A DNA stretch of 64,000 bases from Vibrio crassostreae 9ZC13. Lineage in GTDB: Bacteria > Pseudomonadota > Gammaproteobacteria > Enterobacterales > Vibrionaceae. Of the stretch, positions 25,174-38,019 are shown one piece after another. Within the stretch, counting starts at the first letter, position 1. The number at the start of each line of letters is the position of its first letter. The stretch covers positions 820,262 through 884,261 of the forward strand of contig NZ_AJYZ02000019.1 of assembly GCF_000272045.2 (NCBI RefSeq). Reading direction: 5' to 3'. Under the pieces are notes generated by a model. The model was not told the DNA's origin. It saw only the letters and a program-made list of their open reading frames with translations, and searched no databases. The position numbers and the translations under genes were made by a program.

Positions 25174-26637
25174 TTAGTAAGGACGTTGGTAAGCCGTCTT
25201 AACCACTGTGTAGAACTCTTTCGCGTATTGACCTTGCTCACGAGGACCGAAGCTAGACTCTTTACGACCACCAAACGGTACGTGGTAATCCGTGCCTGCT
25301 GTTGGTAGGTTGACCATCACACAACCGGTCTGCGCTTGTTGCTTGAACATTGCGCTAGTACGTAAGCTCTGAGTAATGATGCCGCCTGTTAGACCGAAGC
25401 GAGTGTCGTTGGTTGTCGCAATCGCTTCTTCTAGGTCAGCGACACGAATCACACTTGCCATTGGTGCGAACACTTCTTCTTGGTTCACTTCCCAATCGTT
25501 CTTAGTGTTCAAGAACAGCGTTGGAGACATGTAGAAACCTTCGTGCTTCATACTCAAGCGTTCGCCACCAAATGCCAGCTCACCGCCGCTTTGACGTGCT
25601 TTCTCAACCCAACCTAGGTTTGCTTCAAGTTGGTTGCCATCAACGACAGGGCCCATGAACACACCCTCTTCCAGTGCGTGACCCACTTTCAGCTCGCTCA
25701 TACGTTTAATCAGTGCTTCAACGTATTGGTCGTGAATGCTATCCATAACCACAAGGCGAGAAGACGCGGTACACTTTTGGCCTGCGCCAGAGAAAGAACC
25801 TGCAATCGTTGCATCAACCGCAGTTTGGATATCAGCATCGTCAGCAATAACAAGTGCGTTCTTACTGCCCATTTCTAGTTGGCATCGAACGAAGTTTGGC
25901 GCTGTAGCCGCTGCCACTTTACGACCCGTATCAACAGAACCGGTAAAGCTCACACCGTTCACTTCTTTAGAGTTGATCAGTGCATCACCTACTGTTGAAC
26001 CGCTACCCAGTACAAGGTTAAACGTACCTGCAGGGATACCTTGGCGGTGGATGATCTCTGTAAGCGCGACCGCACTTGCTGGTGTTAGGTTTGCTGGTTT
26101 CCAAATAACGCTGTTACCGAAAGCCAATGCTGGAGCAATTTTCCAAGCTGCTGTTGCTGTCGGGAAGTTCCAAGGAGAGATAATGCCGATAACGCCCACC
26201 GCTTCGCGAGTCACTTCAACAGAAACACCCGGGCGTACAGAATCTGCGTTGTCACCAATTTGGCGAAGCACTTCAGCCGCAAAGTATTGGAAGAACTGAC
26301 CTGCACGGTAAACCTCACCGCGACCTTCAGCAAAAGGCTTACCTTCTTCACGAGATAGCAAAGTGCCCAGCTCATCACAACGGGCAATCAGCTCATCACC
26401 AATCGCTTGAAGCACCGCTTGCTTGCGTTCAATCGGCGTTTTTTCCCACTCTGGTTGAGCGTGTTTCGCCGCTGAAATCGCTTGTTGAACTTGTTCAGCA
26501 CTTGCTTGTGCAAAGTTGCCAATATTTTCAGAAATATCTGATGGGTTAATGTTCGCTACGGTGCTTACACCCGCTTGCCATTCGCCGCCAATGTAAAGTG
26601 CGTTTTCTGCTTGAACATTCTGTAAGTGAGTCATCAT
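25174..26637 (-). CDS. NAD(P)-dependent aldehyde dehydrogenase, KGSADH-like
   Basis: A 487-residue ALDH starting after AAGGACAG. Catalytic motifs: SPWNFP (154-159), general base E255 in LEMGSKN, nucleophile C289 in GQKCTASSR, and EEVFAPMASV. The GQKCTASSRLVV block and overall length are closest to the group oxidising alpha-ketoglutarate semialdehyde (hydroxyproline and sugar-acid catabolism), but substrate assignment from sequence alone is tentative. It is the second gene of the minus-strand cluster that runs divergently from a LysR regulator. Confidence 0.85.
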   Translation of the reverse strand: MMTHLQNVQAENALYIGGEWQAGVSTVANINPSDISENIGNFAQASAEQVQQAISAAKHAQPEWEKTPIERKQAVLQAIGDELIARCDELGTLLSREEGKPFAEGRGEVYRAGQFFQYFAAEVLRQIGDNADSVRPGVSVEVTREAVGVIGIISPWNFPTATAAWKIAPALAFGNSVIWKPANLTPASAVALTEIIHRQGIPAGTFNLVLGSGSTVGDALINSKEVNGVSFTGSVDTGRKVAAATAPNFVRCQLEMGSKNALVIADDADIQTAVDATIAGSFSGAGQKCTASSRLVVMDSIHDQYVEALIKRMSELKVGHALEEGVFMGPVVDGNQLEANLGWVEKARQSGGELAFGGERLSMKHEGFYMSPTLFLNTKNDWEVNQEEVFAPMASVIRVADLEEAIATTNDTRFGLTGGIITQSLRTSAMFKQQAQTGCVMVNLPTAGTDYHVPFGGRKESSFGPREQGQYAKEFYTVVKTAYQRPY

Positions 26638-26822
26638 TCTGTCCTTGTAACGTTAGGTTGCGGTTGAGTCTGGCAACCATCTGATTAATGAATAAAACGT
26701 TAATTTATATAAGTAACTACGTTTAAATCTTGTATCTAAAACTGAACCAAGTCGCTTGTATCAATAGACCGCTTTAATTCAAAACAGCTTTAATCCGCAA
26801 ATTGCCTCAGTTCACAGTATCT

Positions 26823-27233
26823 TTATTCAGGTTGAGACGCCGATGCATAAACCACGAACTCAACCAACATCTCTTCTCTAGCTAGCCCTGCAACAACGAC
26901 TGCTGCACGATTTGGATAAGGTGCGTTGAAGTATTCTCCGTATACGCTGTTTACCGTTTTCAGGTATTCACGGTCAGTCACGTAAATCAGAACCTGCAGC
27001 ACAGAATCCATCGATTCGCCTGCACACTCCAAGGTATGAACAAGGTTGTTAAAAGTCTGACGCGTTTGCGCTTCAATACCGCCTTCTACTACTGCGCCCG
27101 TTTCATCGATTGGAATCTGCGCAGTGTATAGAGTGCCGTTATTAACGATTGCCCACTCTAGTGGTGCTTTTGAAGCAAAAAGAGAGGTTTTTACTGGGTG
27201 TTTTTTAGTTTGTGCGTTCACGATTTCATCCAA
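26823..27233 (-). CDS. RidA-family protein
   Basis: A 136-residue RidA/YjgF-type protein. Family residues are present: GTLYTAQIPID, QTRQTFNNLVHTLECAG, the arginine in YPNRAAVVVAGL and the glutamate in MLVEFVVYA. RidA proteins hydrolyse reactive imine/enamine intermediates, so its place as first gene of the cluster suggests that the pathway forms such an intermediate. An internal GTG four codons in is an alternative start. Confidence 0.88.
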   Translation of the reverse strand: MDEIVNAQTKKHPVKTSLFASKAPLEWAIVNNGTLYTAQIPIDETGAVVEGGIEAQTRQTFNNLVHTLECAGESMDSVLQVLIYVTDREYLKTVNSVYGEYFNAPYPNRAAVVVAGLAREEMLVEFVVYASASQPE

Positions 27234-27378
27234 CTTTGTAACAACTATGTTTCAAGATGGTTAAATACTGCACCTTGACGCCTGATAAATCTAACGGTAA
27301 ATTTTGTGCATTTGATAAATAAAATCTATCACCTTGCGAAAAGTAAGGTATAGCAAGGGCTAGAGAAGGATCGGAGTC

Positions 27379-28263
27379 ATGAGTATTAAGCTACAACAGT
27401 TAAAACATTTCGTTTTGGTGGTCGAAGAAGGTGGATTTAGAGCGGCATCTCACCGTGCAAATCGATCGCAAGCGGCACTTTCGACTTCGATAAAAGAGTT
27501 GGAAAAAATACTCGGCCAACCTCTGTTTGAAACAGGCAACAAATCGACACTGACGCCTTTTGGAGAAATATGTTTGCCCAAGATCATTCAATTTCTGAAC
27601 GTTTACAAAGCATTAGACAATGACTTACGCGCAGCGGCAGCAGGACAACAAGGAAGAGTTCGAATAGCGAGCGTGCCTTCGGTGGCCGCAAAACTCATCC
27701 CTAGTGTTTTAGGGGCATTTTGTGAGCAGTACCCGAATGTAGAAGTGAGTTTGATTGATGATAATGCGGCAGGGGTAGAAGCAAGATTACTCTCTGGCGA
27801 GGTGGATGTTGCCCTCGGTAATAGCTCCCATTTAGAAGAAGAGAGCATCGACTTCACGCCTTTGCTTTCTGATCCTATCGGTGTGGTGTGCCTCAAAGAT
27901 AACCCTATCGCCTCTCAACGGGAAGGAATCGAATGGCAAACCTTGTTAAAGCAGCCCTTCATTCGTAACGGGACTTGCACCCTACTGGACCCAACACCTG
28001 CGCGCATGCTCAGCGAACAAGCCCTGTACTCTGTCGAGAACATTACCTCGCTTTTTTCGGTGTTAGAGCTCGGGATAGGCGTGACCACGCTACCTAAGCT
28101 GGCTTTCCCAACCAATGAAACCCGCTTGGTGTGGATTCCGCTAATTGACCCACCCTTGCAACGACAAATCGGCATTTTCAGACTGTCTGATCGTACGATC
28201 TCGCCACAAGCACAGGCTTTCCATGACTTATGTATTCAATACCTCAGTTATGAAGAGTCATAA
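27379..28263 (+). CDS. LysR-family transcriptional regulator of the catabolic cluster
   Basis: A 294-residue LysR regulator. N-terminal winged helix: LQQLKHFVLVVEEGGFRAAS, then ANRSQAALSTSIKELEKILGQPLFE; the effector domain begins near residue 90 (GRVRIASVPSVAAKLIP). It is divergent from the RidA gene with 145 bases between the starts, the usual LysR arrangement, so it most likely controls the minus-strand cluster in response to its substrate. Confidence 0.9.
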   Translation: MSIKLQQLKHFVLVVEEGGFRAASHRANRSQAALSTSIKELEKILGQPLFETGNKSTLTPFGEICLPKIIQFLNVYKALDNDLRAAAAGQQGRVRIASVPSVAAKLIPSVLGAFCEQYPNVEVSLIDDNAAGVEARLLSGEVDVALGNSSHLEEESIDFTPLLSDPIGVVCLKDNPIASQREGIEWQTLLKQPFIRNGTCTLLDPTPARMLSEQALYSVENITSLFSVLELGIGVTTLPKLAFPTNETRLVWIPLIDPPLQRQIGIFRLSDRTISPQAQAFHDLCIQYLSYEES

Positions 28264-28276
28264 GAGAGCCTAGATT

Positions 28277-28311
28277 AAGTAAATTAGGCAGCGCTCTGCT
28301 GCCATTTACTT
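28277..28311. repeat. Long hairpin after the LysR gene
   Basis: AAGTAAAT (28277-28284) and GGCAGC (28287-28292) pair with GCTGCC (28298-28303) and ATTTACTT (28304-28311), a 14-bp stem with a 2-base bulge and 5-base loop. It begins 13 bases after the lysR stop. There is no T-tract, but the position suggests a transcript-end hairpin. Confidence 0.65.
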
Positions 28312-28980
28312 CCTCAAAACTCGGTGTTTCTTCTCCGCACCATGCTTCTCGCACACCCAGTCCCCCATTTCACTCCTATATCATCAACATTTAGGCGCTG
28401 AATTTTCACTCTCGCGCACGCAAATAGTGACAAGCTGACGACAATATAAAAAATATTCGCTTATTGATAAGGAGCGACGTACGTTTAATTTACCAGAAAA
28501 ACCAGATCTTCCATCATTGCCTCAAACAAGCTTAACCCCTACCAAAATCACACTTCACAACTCAGCTTGTAAATGAACCTAAGTGTTTGAATAGTCGTAA
28601 TTGATAAGATCATAAGTTGAAAATTTAGCTCGCTACTCCCTTCTAAAAAGACCCTCTTTTTCACAAGGATAAAGCATCTTAAATATTCATGAATAAAGTG
28701 ATAGAACTATTACTTTCATAAATGAAAAACATTCATTTCAAAAATGGAATTATTGATATCAATATTTGTCGTTTTGATCACATAATTTTAGGCGTAGTTT
28801 ATATTTTGTCGAAACGAGAGCGAACTAGTTTATATCGTTCTATTTCGTCAGGAGATATAAAACCAGCAAGATTATCTCTTTGTTAACAAGCAAAGTTTTA
28901 TTAACAAGTAAATGCGAGTAGCAAGACATATTCAAACTGTGTTTTATATGAGCTTACACTGTTAAATATAAGGTTTTATT
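28312..28980. promoter_or_regulatory. Long AT-rich leader upstream of the ATP synthase operon
   Basis: About 670 bases with no convincing ORF. It contains a 14-bp palindrome TATTGATATCAATA (28751-28764) that could bind a regulator and a near-repeat of TTAACAAG (about 28882 and 28901). The promoter for the atp genes must lie here, but no pair of -35/-10 boxes stood out with proper spacing. Confidence 0.4.
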
Positions 28981-30154
<1,174 letters not shown>

Positions 30155-30201
30155 TTAATAACTAAAAAATCTAACTAACAAATTATTTATCGGAGATACA
30201 A

Positions 30202-30438
30202 ATGGATATCGTAAGCGCAGTTTTATATGTAGCAGGTGCATTACTGATCGGTTTAGGTGCAGCAGGTGCAGCATCTGGTATTGGTAACTTAGCAGGTAAA
30301 TACCTTGAAGGTGTTGCGCGTCAACCAGACCTTACTCCAATGCTTCGTACTCAATTCTTCATCATGATGGGTCTTGTGGATGCAGTACCGATGATCGGTG
30401 TTGGTATCGGTCTATACATCATCTTCGCCGTGGCTTAA
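30202..30438 (+). CDS. atpE: F-type ATP synthase subunit c
   Basis: A 78-residue hairpin protein of two helices with the loop GVARQPDL (37-44). The ion-binding carboxylate is D60 in [14 protein letters not shown], as in E. coli. The Q/ES/T pattern of sodium-binding c subunits is absent, so proton coupling is expected. It starts after CGGAGATACAA. Confidence 0.95.
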   Translation: MDIVSAVLYVAGALLIGLGAAGAASGIGNLAGKYLEGVARQPDLTPMLRTQFFIMMGLVDAVPMIGVGIGLYIIFAVA

Positions 30439-30492
30439 TCAAACCGCTTTGAAAGATCGATTTGTAAATAATCAAGATTTAGTGAGGAAGGT

Positions 30493-30963
30493 ATGAACTT
30501 AAATGCAAGCATGTTTGGACAAGCAATCTCATTCGTGATTTTTGTTTGGCTCTGCATGAAATATGTATGGCCCCCTCTCACCGCGATGTTAGACGAGCGC
30601 CAAAAAGAAATCGCTGATGGTTTACGCCACTCAGAGAACGCTGCGAAAGAGCTAGAACTAGCAAAATCAAATGGCGCGCAACTCATCGAAGATGCAAGAA
30701 AAGATGTGACTGAACTGGTTGAACAGGGCCGAAAACGCCGCAATGAAATCATCAGCTTAGCGCAACAAGAAGCCGAGCAAGAAAAGGCACGCATCTTAGA
30801 ACAAGGTAGAGCTGAGCTAGAAGGCGAACGCCAAAAGATACGCCGTGAACTTCAGGCAGATATGGCAGACGCAGTAATTCAAAGTGCACAGAAACTGATT
30901 AGCAAAAACCTAGATTCCGCAACGAACCGAGCGCTAGTTGACCAAATGATTAGCGAACTCTAA
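30493..30963 (+). CDS. atpF: F-type ATP synthase subunit b
   Basis: A 156-residue stator protein: one N-terminal membrane helix ([23 protein letters not shown]) followed by a long charged helical coiled coil (residues about 30-150). Length equals the E. coli b subunit. It links Fo to F1 through the delta subunit encoded next. Confidence 0.94.
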   Translation: MNLNASMFGQAISFVIFVWLCMKYVWPPLTAMLDERQKEIADGLRHSENAAKELELAKSNGAQLIEDARKDVTELVEQGRKRRNEIISLAQQEAEQEKARILEQGRAELEGERQKIRRELQADMADAVIQSAQKLISKNLDSATNRALVDQMISEL

Positions 30964-30974
30964 GGAGAGGCAAT

Positions 30975-31526
30975 ATGTCAGATTACACCAATATTGCTCA
31001 TCCCTACGCCAAAGCATCGTTTGAATTTGCTTTAGGTGAAAACCAGTTACAAGAGTGGCACTCAATGCTGTCCATTCTTGTGGCTGTCGCGGAAGAAGAA
31101 ACGATCGCTAGTCAGATTTCTTCAGCAGAAGGTGCTTCTACACACCAAACAGAAGAGCTGGCAAACCTCATCATTCATATTTGCCAAGGACTCGTTGATG
31201 ACCACGTCATTAATCTTATTCGAGTCTTGGCCGAGAACGGCCGCCTTTCTGTTGTAAGAGACCTGTTTGAATTGTACTGCGAGCTAAAGGACGAACATGA
31301 ACGTGTAGTGCCTGTCACTGTCACCAGTTCAGAAATGCTGACACAAGATCAAGTTACGTCACTAACAGCTGCACTTGAGAAGAAATTAGAGCGTCAGGTT
31401 GAAATGAAGCAGGTTATTGATGACACGTTAGTAGGTGGAATGGTCATCAAGGCGGGTGAAACCGTTATCGATGGTTCTTTAAACACATCAATTGACCGAT
31501 TGGCTCATCAACTTCACGCGAGATAG
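30975..31526 (+). CDS. atpH: F-type ATP synthase subunit delta
   Basis: A 183-residue stator protein with the N-terminal helical domain ([14 protein letters not shown]) and the C-terminal family block [28 protein letters not shown]. It joins the b stalk to the alpha subunits. It starts after AGGAGAGGCAAT, 11 bases from the atpF stop. Confidence 0.93.
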   Translation: MSDYTNIAHPYAKASFEFALGENQLQEWHSMLSILVAVAEEETIASQISSAEGASTHQTEELANLIIHICQGLVDDHVINLIRVLAENGRLSVVRDLFELYCELKDEHERVVPVTVTSSEMLTQDQVTSLTAALEKKLERQVEMKQVIDDTLVGGMVIKAGETVIDGSLNTSIDRLAHQLHAR

Positions 31527-31535
31527 GTAACAATT

Positions 31536-33077
31536 ATGCAATTAAATTCAAATGAAATCAGCGATCTAATCAAAGAACGCATCTCGAAATTTAATGTGAG
31601 CACCGAGGCTCGCAATGAAGGCACTATCGTATCGGTTCGTGATGGCATCATCACAATCAATGGCCTTGCTGATGTTATGCAAGGCGAGATGATTGAGCTA
31701 CCAGGTGGCAAATACGCACTCGCACTTAACCTCGATACCCACTCAGTAGGTGCGGTGGTTATGGGCCCCTACACTGACCTATCTGAAGGTATGAAAGTGA
31801 AAGGTACAGGTCGTATCTTGGAAGTCCCCGTCGGTAACGGTCTTCTTGGCCGTGTTGTGAACACATTAGGCGAGCCAATCGATGGCAAAGGCTCAGTAAG
31901 TTGTGACCGACTCGACCCTGTAGAAGTGATTGCACCCGGTGTAATCGAACGTAAGTCTGTTGATCAGCCAATTCAAACTGGCTATAAAGCGGTTGATACC
32001 ATGGTGCCAATCGGTCGTGGTCAACGTGAACTTATCATCGGTGACCGTCAGACGGGTAAAACAGCGTTAGCTATCGATGCGATCATCAATCAGAAAGATT
32101 CTGGCATCAAATGTGTGTATGTGGCGATTGGCCAAAAAGCCTCCACTATCGCTAACGTGGTTCGTAAACTCGAAGACCACGATGCGCTAAAAAACACCAT
32201 CGTAGTCGTGGCATCAGCATCAGAGTCTGCAGCACTTCAATACCTAGCACCTTATGCCGGTTGCACCATGGGTGAATACTTCCGTGACCGCGGTGAAGAT
32301 GCGCTGATCATCTATGATGACCTATCAAAACAAGCCGTTGCTTACCGTCAAATCTCGTTGCTATTGAAACGCCCACCGGGTCGTGAAGCCTTCCCTGGCG
32401 ACGTATTCTACCTTCACTCACGCCTTCTAGAACGTGCAGCACGAGTGAATGCAGAGTATGTAGAGAAGTTCACTAACGGTGAAGTAAAAGGTCAAACTGG
32501 CTCATTAACGGCGCTTCCGATCATTGAAACTCAAGCGGGTGACGTATCAGCGTTTGTACCAACCAACGTAATCTCAATCACCGATGGTCAGGTTTTCCTT
32601 CAAACCCAATTGTTTAACTCAGGCTTACGTCCTGCAGTAGACCCAGGTATCTCGGTATCTCGTGTGGGTGGTGCGGCGCAATGCAAGATCATCAAGAAAC
32701 TGTCTGGTGGTATCCGTACTTCATTAGCTCAATATCGCGAGCTGGCGGCCTTTGCTCAGTTCTCTTCTGACTTAGATGAGATGACGCGCAAACAGCTAGA
32801 CCATGGTGAGCGTGTTACCGAATTAATGAAGCAAAAACAATACTCTCCAATGTCAGTCGCTGAGCAAGCAACGGTTATCTACGCAGCAGAGAAAGGCTAC
32901 TTGGTCGGTGTTGAGCTAAACAACATTGCCCGTTTTGAAGAAGAGCTGATTGCTTATGCCAAAGGTCAGAACCCTGCGTTGTTCGAAAAAATCAACGCGA
33001 CAGGCGATTACAATGACGAAATCGACGGTGCTCTTAAAGAGATCCTAGAAGGTTTTGTTGGGATGAAAGCTTGGTAA
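31536..33077 (+). CDS. atpA: F-type ATP synthase subunit alpha
   Basis: A 513-residue F1 alpha subunit with Walker [10 protein letters not shown] near residue 170, Walker [13 protein letters not shown] and the signature [14 protein letters not shown]. Length equals the E. coli subunit. It holds the non-catalytic nucleotide sites in the alpha3beta3 ring. Confidence 0.97.
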   Translation: MQLNSNEISDLIKERISKFNVSTEARNEGTIVSVRDGIITINGLADVMQGEMIELPGGKYALALNLDTHSVGAVVMGPYTDLSEGMKVKGTGRILEVPVGNGLLGRVVNTLGEPIDGKGSVSCDRLDPVEVIAPGVIERKSVDQPIQTGYKAVDTMVPIGRGQRELIIGDRQTGKTALAIDAIINQKDSGIKCVYVAIGQKASTIANVVRKLEDHDALKNTIVVVASASESAALQYLAPYAGCTMGEYFRDRGEDALIIYDDLSKQAVAYRQISLLLKRPPGREAFPGDVFYLHSRLLERAARVNAEYVEKFTNGEVKGQTGSLTALPIIETQAGDVSAFVPTNVISITDGQVFLQTQLFNSGLRPAVDPGISVSRVGGAAQCKIIKKLSGGIRTSLAQYRELAAFAQFSSDLDEMTRKQLDHGERVTELMKQKQYSPMSVAEQATVIYAAEKGYLVGVELNNIARFEEELIAYAKGQNPALFEKINATGDYNDEIDGALKEILEGFVGMKAW

Positions 33078-33123
33078 GTGCTCCGGTTTGTTAGCTGGAA
33101 ATCAAAACAAATAGGAGCAGATT

Positions 33124-35423
<2,300 letters not shown>

Positions 35424-35437
35424 GAGGCAGGTGCACC

Positions 35438-35881
35438 ATGGCTATCGGAATTACAGATAATACATTTCAACTTAATATTGTAAGTGCGGAAGGTACGCTG
35501 TTTTCAGGTCCAGCGTACGCCCTAGCCGTTTCTGGCGCTGACGGTGAACTGGGGATCCGCCCCGGTCACTCCCCGCTTCTCAGTAAGATCAAACCGGGCG
35601 TAACCGTGTTTGTTACAGACCCTAAATCAGAAGGCCAAGTGCTGTATGTCTCTGGTGGGATGCTGGAAGTTCAGCCGGATGTGGTTACGTTATTAGCCGA
35701 CACGGCCTTGCATGGTAAAGACATTGACCGCGCTCGCGCAGAAGAAGCGAAATATGCCGCTCTAGAGAACATCAACAAGGGCAACATAGACATTAACTTT
35801 GCACAAGCTCAGCTAGAACTAGCGAAAGCCGTTGCTCAGTTACGTGCATCAGAGCTAACTTCTTCTCACACAAGACACTGA
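35438..35881 (+). CDS. atpC: F-type ATP synthase subunit epsilon
   Basis: A 147-residue protein with the N-terminal beta-sandwich (FQLNIVSAEGTLFSG, GELGIRPGHSPLLSKIKPG, LYVSGGMLEVQPDVVTLLADTA) and a C-terminal helical hairpin. Last gene of the operon; a long hairpin follows. Confidence 0.94.
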   Translation: MAIGITDNTFQLNIVSAEGTLFSGPAYALAVSGADGELGIRPGHSPLLSKIKPGVTVFVTDPKSEGQVLYVSGGMLEVQPDVVTLLADTALHGKDIDRARAEEAKYAALENINKGNIDINFAQAQLELAKAVAQLRASELTSSHTRH

Positions 35882-35917
35882 GAATAGAACTTAGATGCTC
35901 GATACTTGATGTGTAAA

Positions 35918-35956
35918 TAGTCTACCCACTTAAACATGATTTAAGTGGGTAGACTA
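35918..35956. repeat. Perfect 17-bp inverted repeat after the atp operon
   Basis: The arms 35918-35934 (starting TAGTCTACCC) and 35940-35956 (ending GGGTAGACTA) are perfectly complementary around the 5-base loop CATGA. It begins 36 bases after the atpC stop. No T-tract follows, so it is either a non-canonical transcript end or a binding or processing site. Confidence 0.9.
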
Positions 35957-36039
35957 CATCAGAAACCCTCACTTCTCTTTCAACTTCCCCACCCTTTTAA
36001 CCGCTACTAATACATCCTTTTTCACCTGAGCTTACAACA

Positions 36040-37002
36040 TTACTTCTCTGCAAAGCGCGCTTGGTGTGGGTCCAATTCATGACCTAACGACTGCGTCAGC
36101 GAATGATAAAGCTCAGGCTTACGACCACGAATCCAACGTCTCCCGGTACACATCTCTAGCTCTTGCGCTTTCAAATTCGCAATCACCATGTCGTTATCAA
36201 CACTATCGGTCTCAGCAATGATTTCACCATAAGGGCTGAGGATCATCGCATTGCCTGTTCTTACTTCATCCATATCAACGCCGACACCATTACTAAACAC
36301 CACAAACATACCGTTGTCGTGCGCTCTTGCAGGCAACCAACGCATTAACCACTCGCGGCCATTCTTGCCCTTCATTTCAGCACGAATCGCCTCTGGGTTT
36401 TCATCTCGGTTAAACCATAATTCAGGGTCAATTCGCTTCATCGCATTGGGGCTACGTGACTGACAACCGCCCGTCTGGTGTGGTGCAATCAAAATATCGG
36501 CACCTTTCAATGCAGTAATTCGAACATTCTCAACCAAGTTGTTATCCCAACAAATCAAGATACCGACTTTGCAACCGTGGGGCGTATCGAACACCGTGTA
36601 TTGGTCGCCGCTGCTCATATGTGGGCTAACGAAGGTGTGCAGTTTACGGTGTTTCTGAACTTCTCCATTGGGCATGGCGAATACGTAGGTGTTGTATAGC
36701 TCGCCATCGATGCCCTTCTCTATCAAACCAGCCCCAACACTGATGCCAAACTGTGTTGCCAGTGCAATCAGATTTTGAGTCGATTCACCACTCGGCACAG
36801 GTTCCGCTAGCGCTTCTATCTCGTCTCGCGACAAAGCAGACACATGCCAGTAGCCAGTGATGCACATCTCTGGGAAACTGATGATCTCCACACCACTCTT
36901 CGCAGCTTGTTGAACGTATTGACCTATCACCGACAAGTTATACGCCTTATCGCCTGCATGATGGTTAAACTGAACCGACGCTACTTTGATGTCTCTTTTC
37001 AT
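36040..37002 (-). CDS. Nitrilase-superfamily carbon-nitrogen hydrolase
   Basis: A 320-residue protein with the nitrilase triad: E45 in SFPEMCITGYW, K120 in KHRKLHTF and C151 in GILICWDNN. The C-terminal part (GRRWIRGRKPELYHSL) is typical of amidase-like branches. The substrate is unknown. It is divergently transcribed from a LysR regulator with 106 bases between the starts, so that regulator probably controls it. Confidence 0.88.
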   Translation of the reverse strand: MKRDIKVASVQFNHHAGDKAYNLSVIGQYVQQAAKSGVEIISFPEMCITGYWHVSALSRDEIEALAEPVPSGESTQNLIALATQFGISVGAGLIEKGIDGELYNTYVFAMPNGEVQKHRKLHTFVSPHMSSGDQYTVFDTPHGCKVGILICWDNNLVENVRITALKGADILIAPHQTGGCQSRSPNAMKRIDPELWFNRDENPEAIRAEMKGKNGREWLMRWLPARAHDNGMFVVFSNGVGVDMDEVRTGNAMILSPYGEIIAETDSVDNDMVIANLKAQELEMCTGRRWIRGRKPELYHSLTQSLGHELDPHQARFAEK

Positions 37003-37108
37003 TATTCGTCCTCAAATTTCGCTTTATCTGATTTGGTATGAACTCAGTATAAAAAATCGATTCAATTCCATATAATGAAAGATATTCTTAGTTCAATGAG
37101 CATTCGGA

Positions 37109-37990
37109 ATGGAATTTGATTTACTGAAGGCGTTTTGTCAGTTGGCTAAGTCGGGCAATTATCGTATGGCATCAGAGCAGCTCTACATTACTCAGTCGGC
37201 ACTGACCAAAAAGATTCAACGACTGGAATCCAATATAGGAGCGAGTCTGTTTTCTCGCGGCAGGAACGGCGCAGAACTGACACACGCAGGTAAAACCTTA
37301 CTACCCGAAGCCCAACGTTTGGTTCATTCAATGCAAGCGTTTGAGCAGCTTTCAGGCTCCGTAGTGAATGGAACTCAGGGGCATTTGAACATTGGTTTTG
37401 GCGTATCTAATTATCACGAAGCACCTAAACTGATTGCCGCCTATAAACAACAGTACCCAGACGTTCACATCACCTTAAATGACACACCTTCTAAGCAGCA
37501 GACCGACGAGCTATTGAGCCATGAACTCGATATCAGCTTCAATCGAATACCCGACTCCTCGGATTTAAAGAGCCTAACGCTTTTCAATGATTCGCTTGTG
37601 ATTGCGGTTCACAAAGATATTCTCAAGCAAGCGCCAGGTAACGATCAGGTTCTCTTTGAGTTATCGAAATGGCCTTATCTAAAATTGGCTCAGCACCGTG
37701 GCCCCGGATTAGACAGACAGATTCAACAATATTGTCTTGCCAATAAAATCGACTTATCTAAGACACAAGAAGCCGATGATATCCTCACCCTGCTTGCCTT
37801 GGTTTCGGCCAATATCGGTTTCACCATCGTACCCAGCAGTGCGCAGTACATTAGTAACACCGATGTGGAATTCATTGCGTTAGAAGGTGAACACGCGACT
37901 TGGCCTGTCGGGTTAATCTGGAATGGAGAGAGTGACAACCCACTCAGGGATAGGTTTGTAGAGTTTGTGGCTCATCAAAAAGGAAATTAG
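37109..37990 (+). CDS. LysR-family transcriptional regulator
   Basis: A 293-residue LysR protein. Winged-helix start MEFDLLKAFCQLAKSGNYRMASEQLYITQSALTKKIQRLE is typical, with the effector domain from about residue 90 (GHLNIGFGVSNYHEAPKLIA). Divergent from the nitrilase-family gene. An ISL3-type element now lies 29 bases downstream, between this gene and its former terminator. Confidence 0.9.
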   Translation: MEFDLLKAFCQLAKSGNYRMASEQLYITQSALTKKIQRLESNIGASLFSRGRNGAELTHAGKTLLPEAQRLVHSMQAFEQLSGSVVNGTQGHLNIGFGVSNYHEAPKLIAAYKQQYPDVHITLNDTPSKQQTDELLSHELDISFNRIPDSSDLKSLTLFNDSLVIAVHKDILKQAPGNDQVLFELSKWPYLKLAQHRGPGLDRQIQQYCLANKIDLSKTQEADDILTLLALVSANIGFTIVPSSAQYISNTDVEFIALEGEHATWPVGLIWNGESDNPLRDRFVEFVAHQKGN

Positions 37991-38011
37991 ACCAGAAGCT
38001 AAATTTCACCA

Positions 38012-38019
38012 ACAAAAAA
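38012..38019. repeat. Target-site duplication, left copy
   Basis: ACAAAAAA immediately left of the element is identical to 39312-39319 immediately right of it, the 8-bp duplication expected for ISL3-family insertion. Confidence 0.9.

Noticed and set aside
25736..26299. 187-codon plus-strand ORF inside the aldehyde dehydrogenase gene
   Set aside because: Antisense shadow of a clearly conserved enzyme, low-complexity sequence and no ribosome-binding site.
28774..28805. Promoter TTGATC ... TATATT upstream of atpI
   Set aside because: The spacer would be 20 bases, too long for a standard sigma-70 promoter.
30202..30438. Sodium-coupled ATP synthase c subunit
   Set aside because: The ion-site helix reads GLVDAVPM with an aspartate and lacks the Q and ES/T residues of sodium-binding rings.
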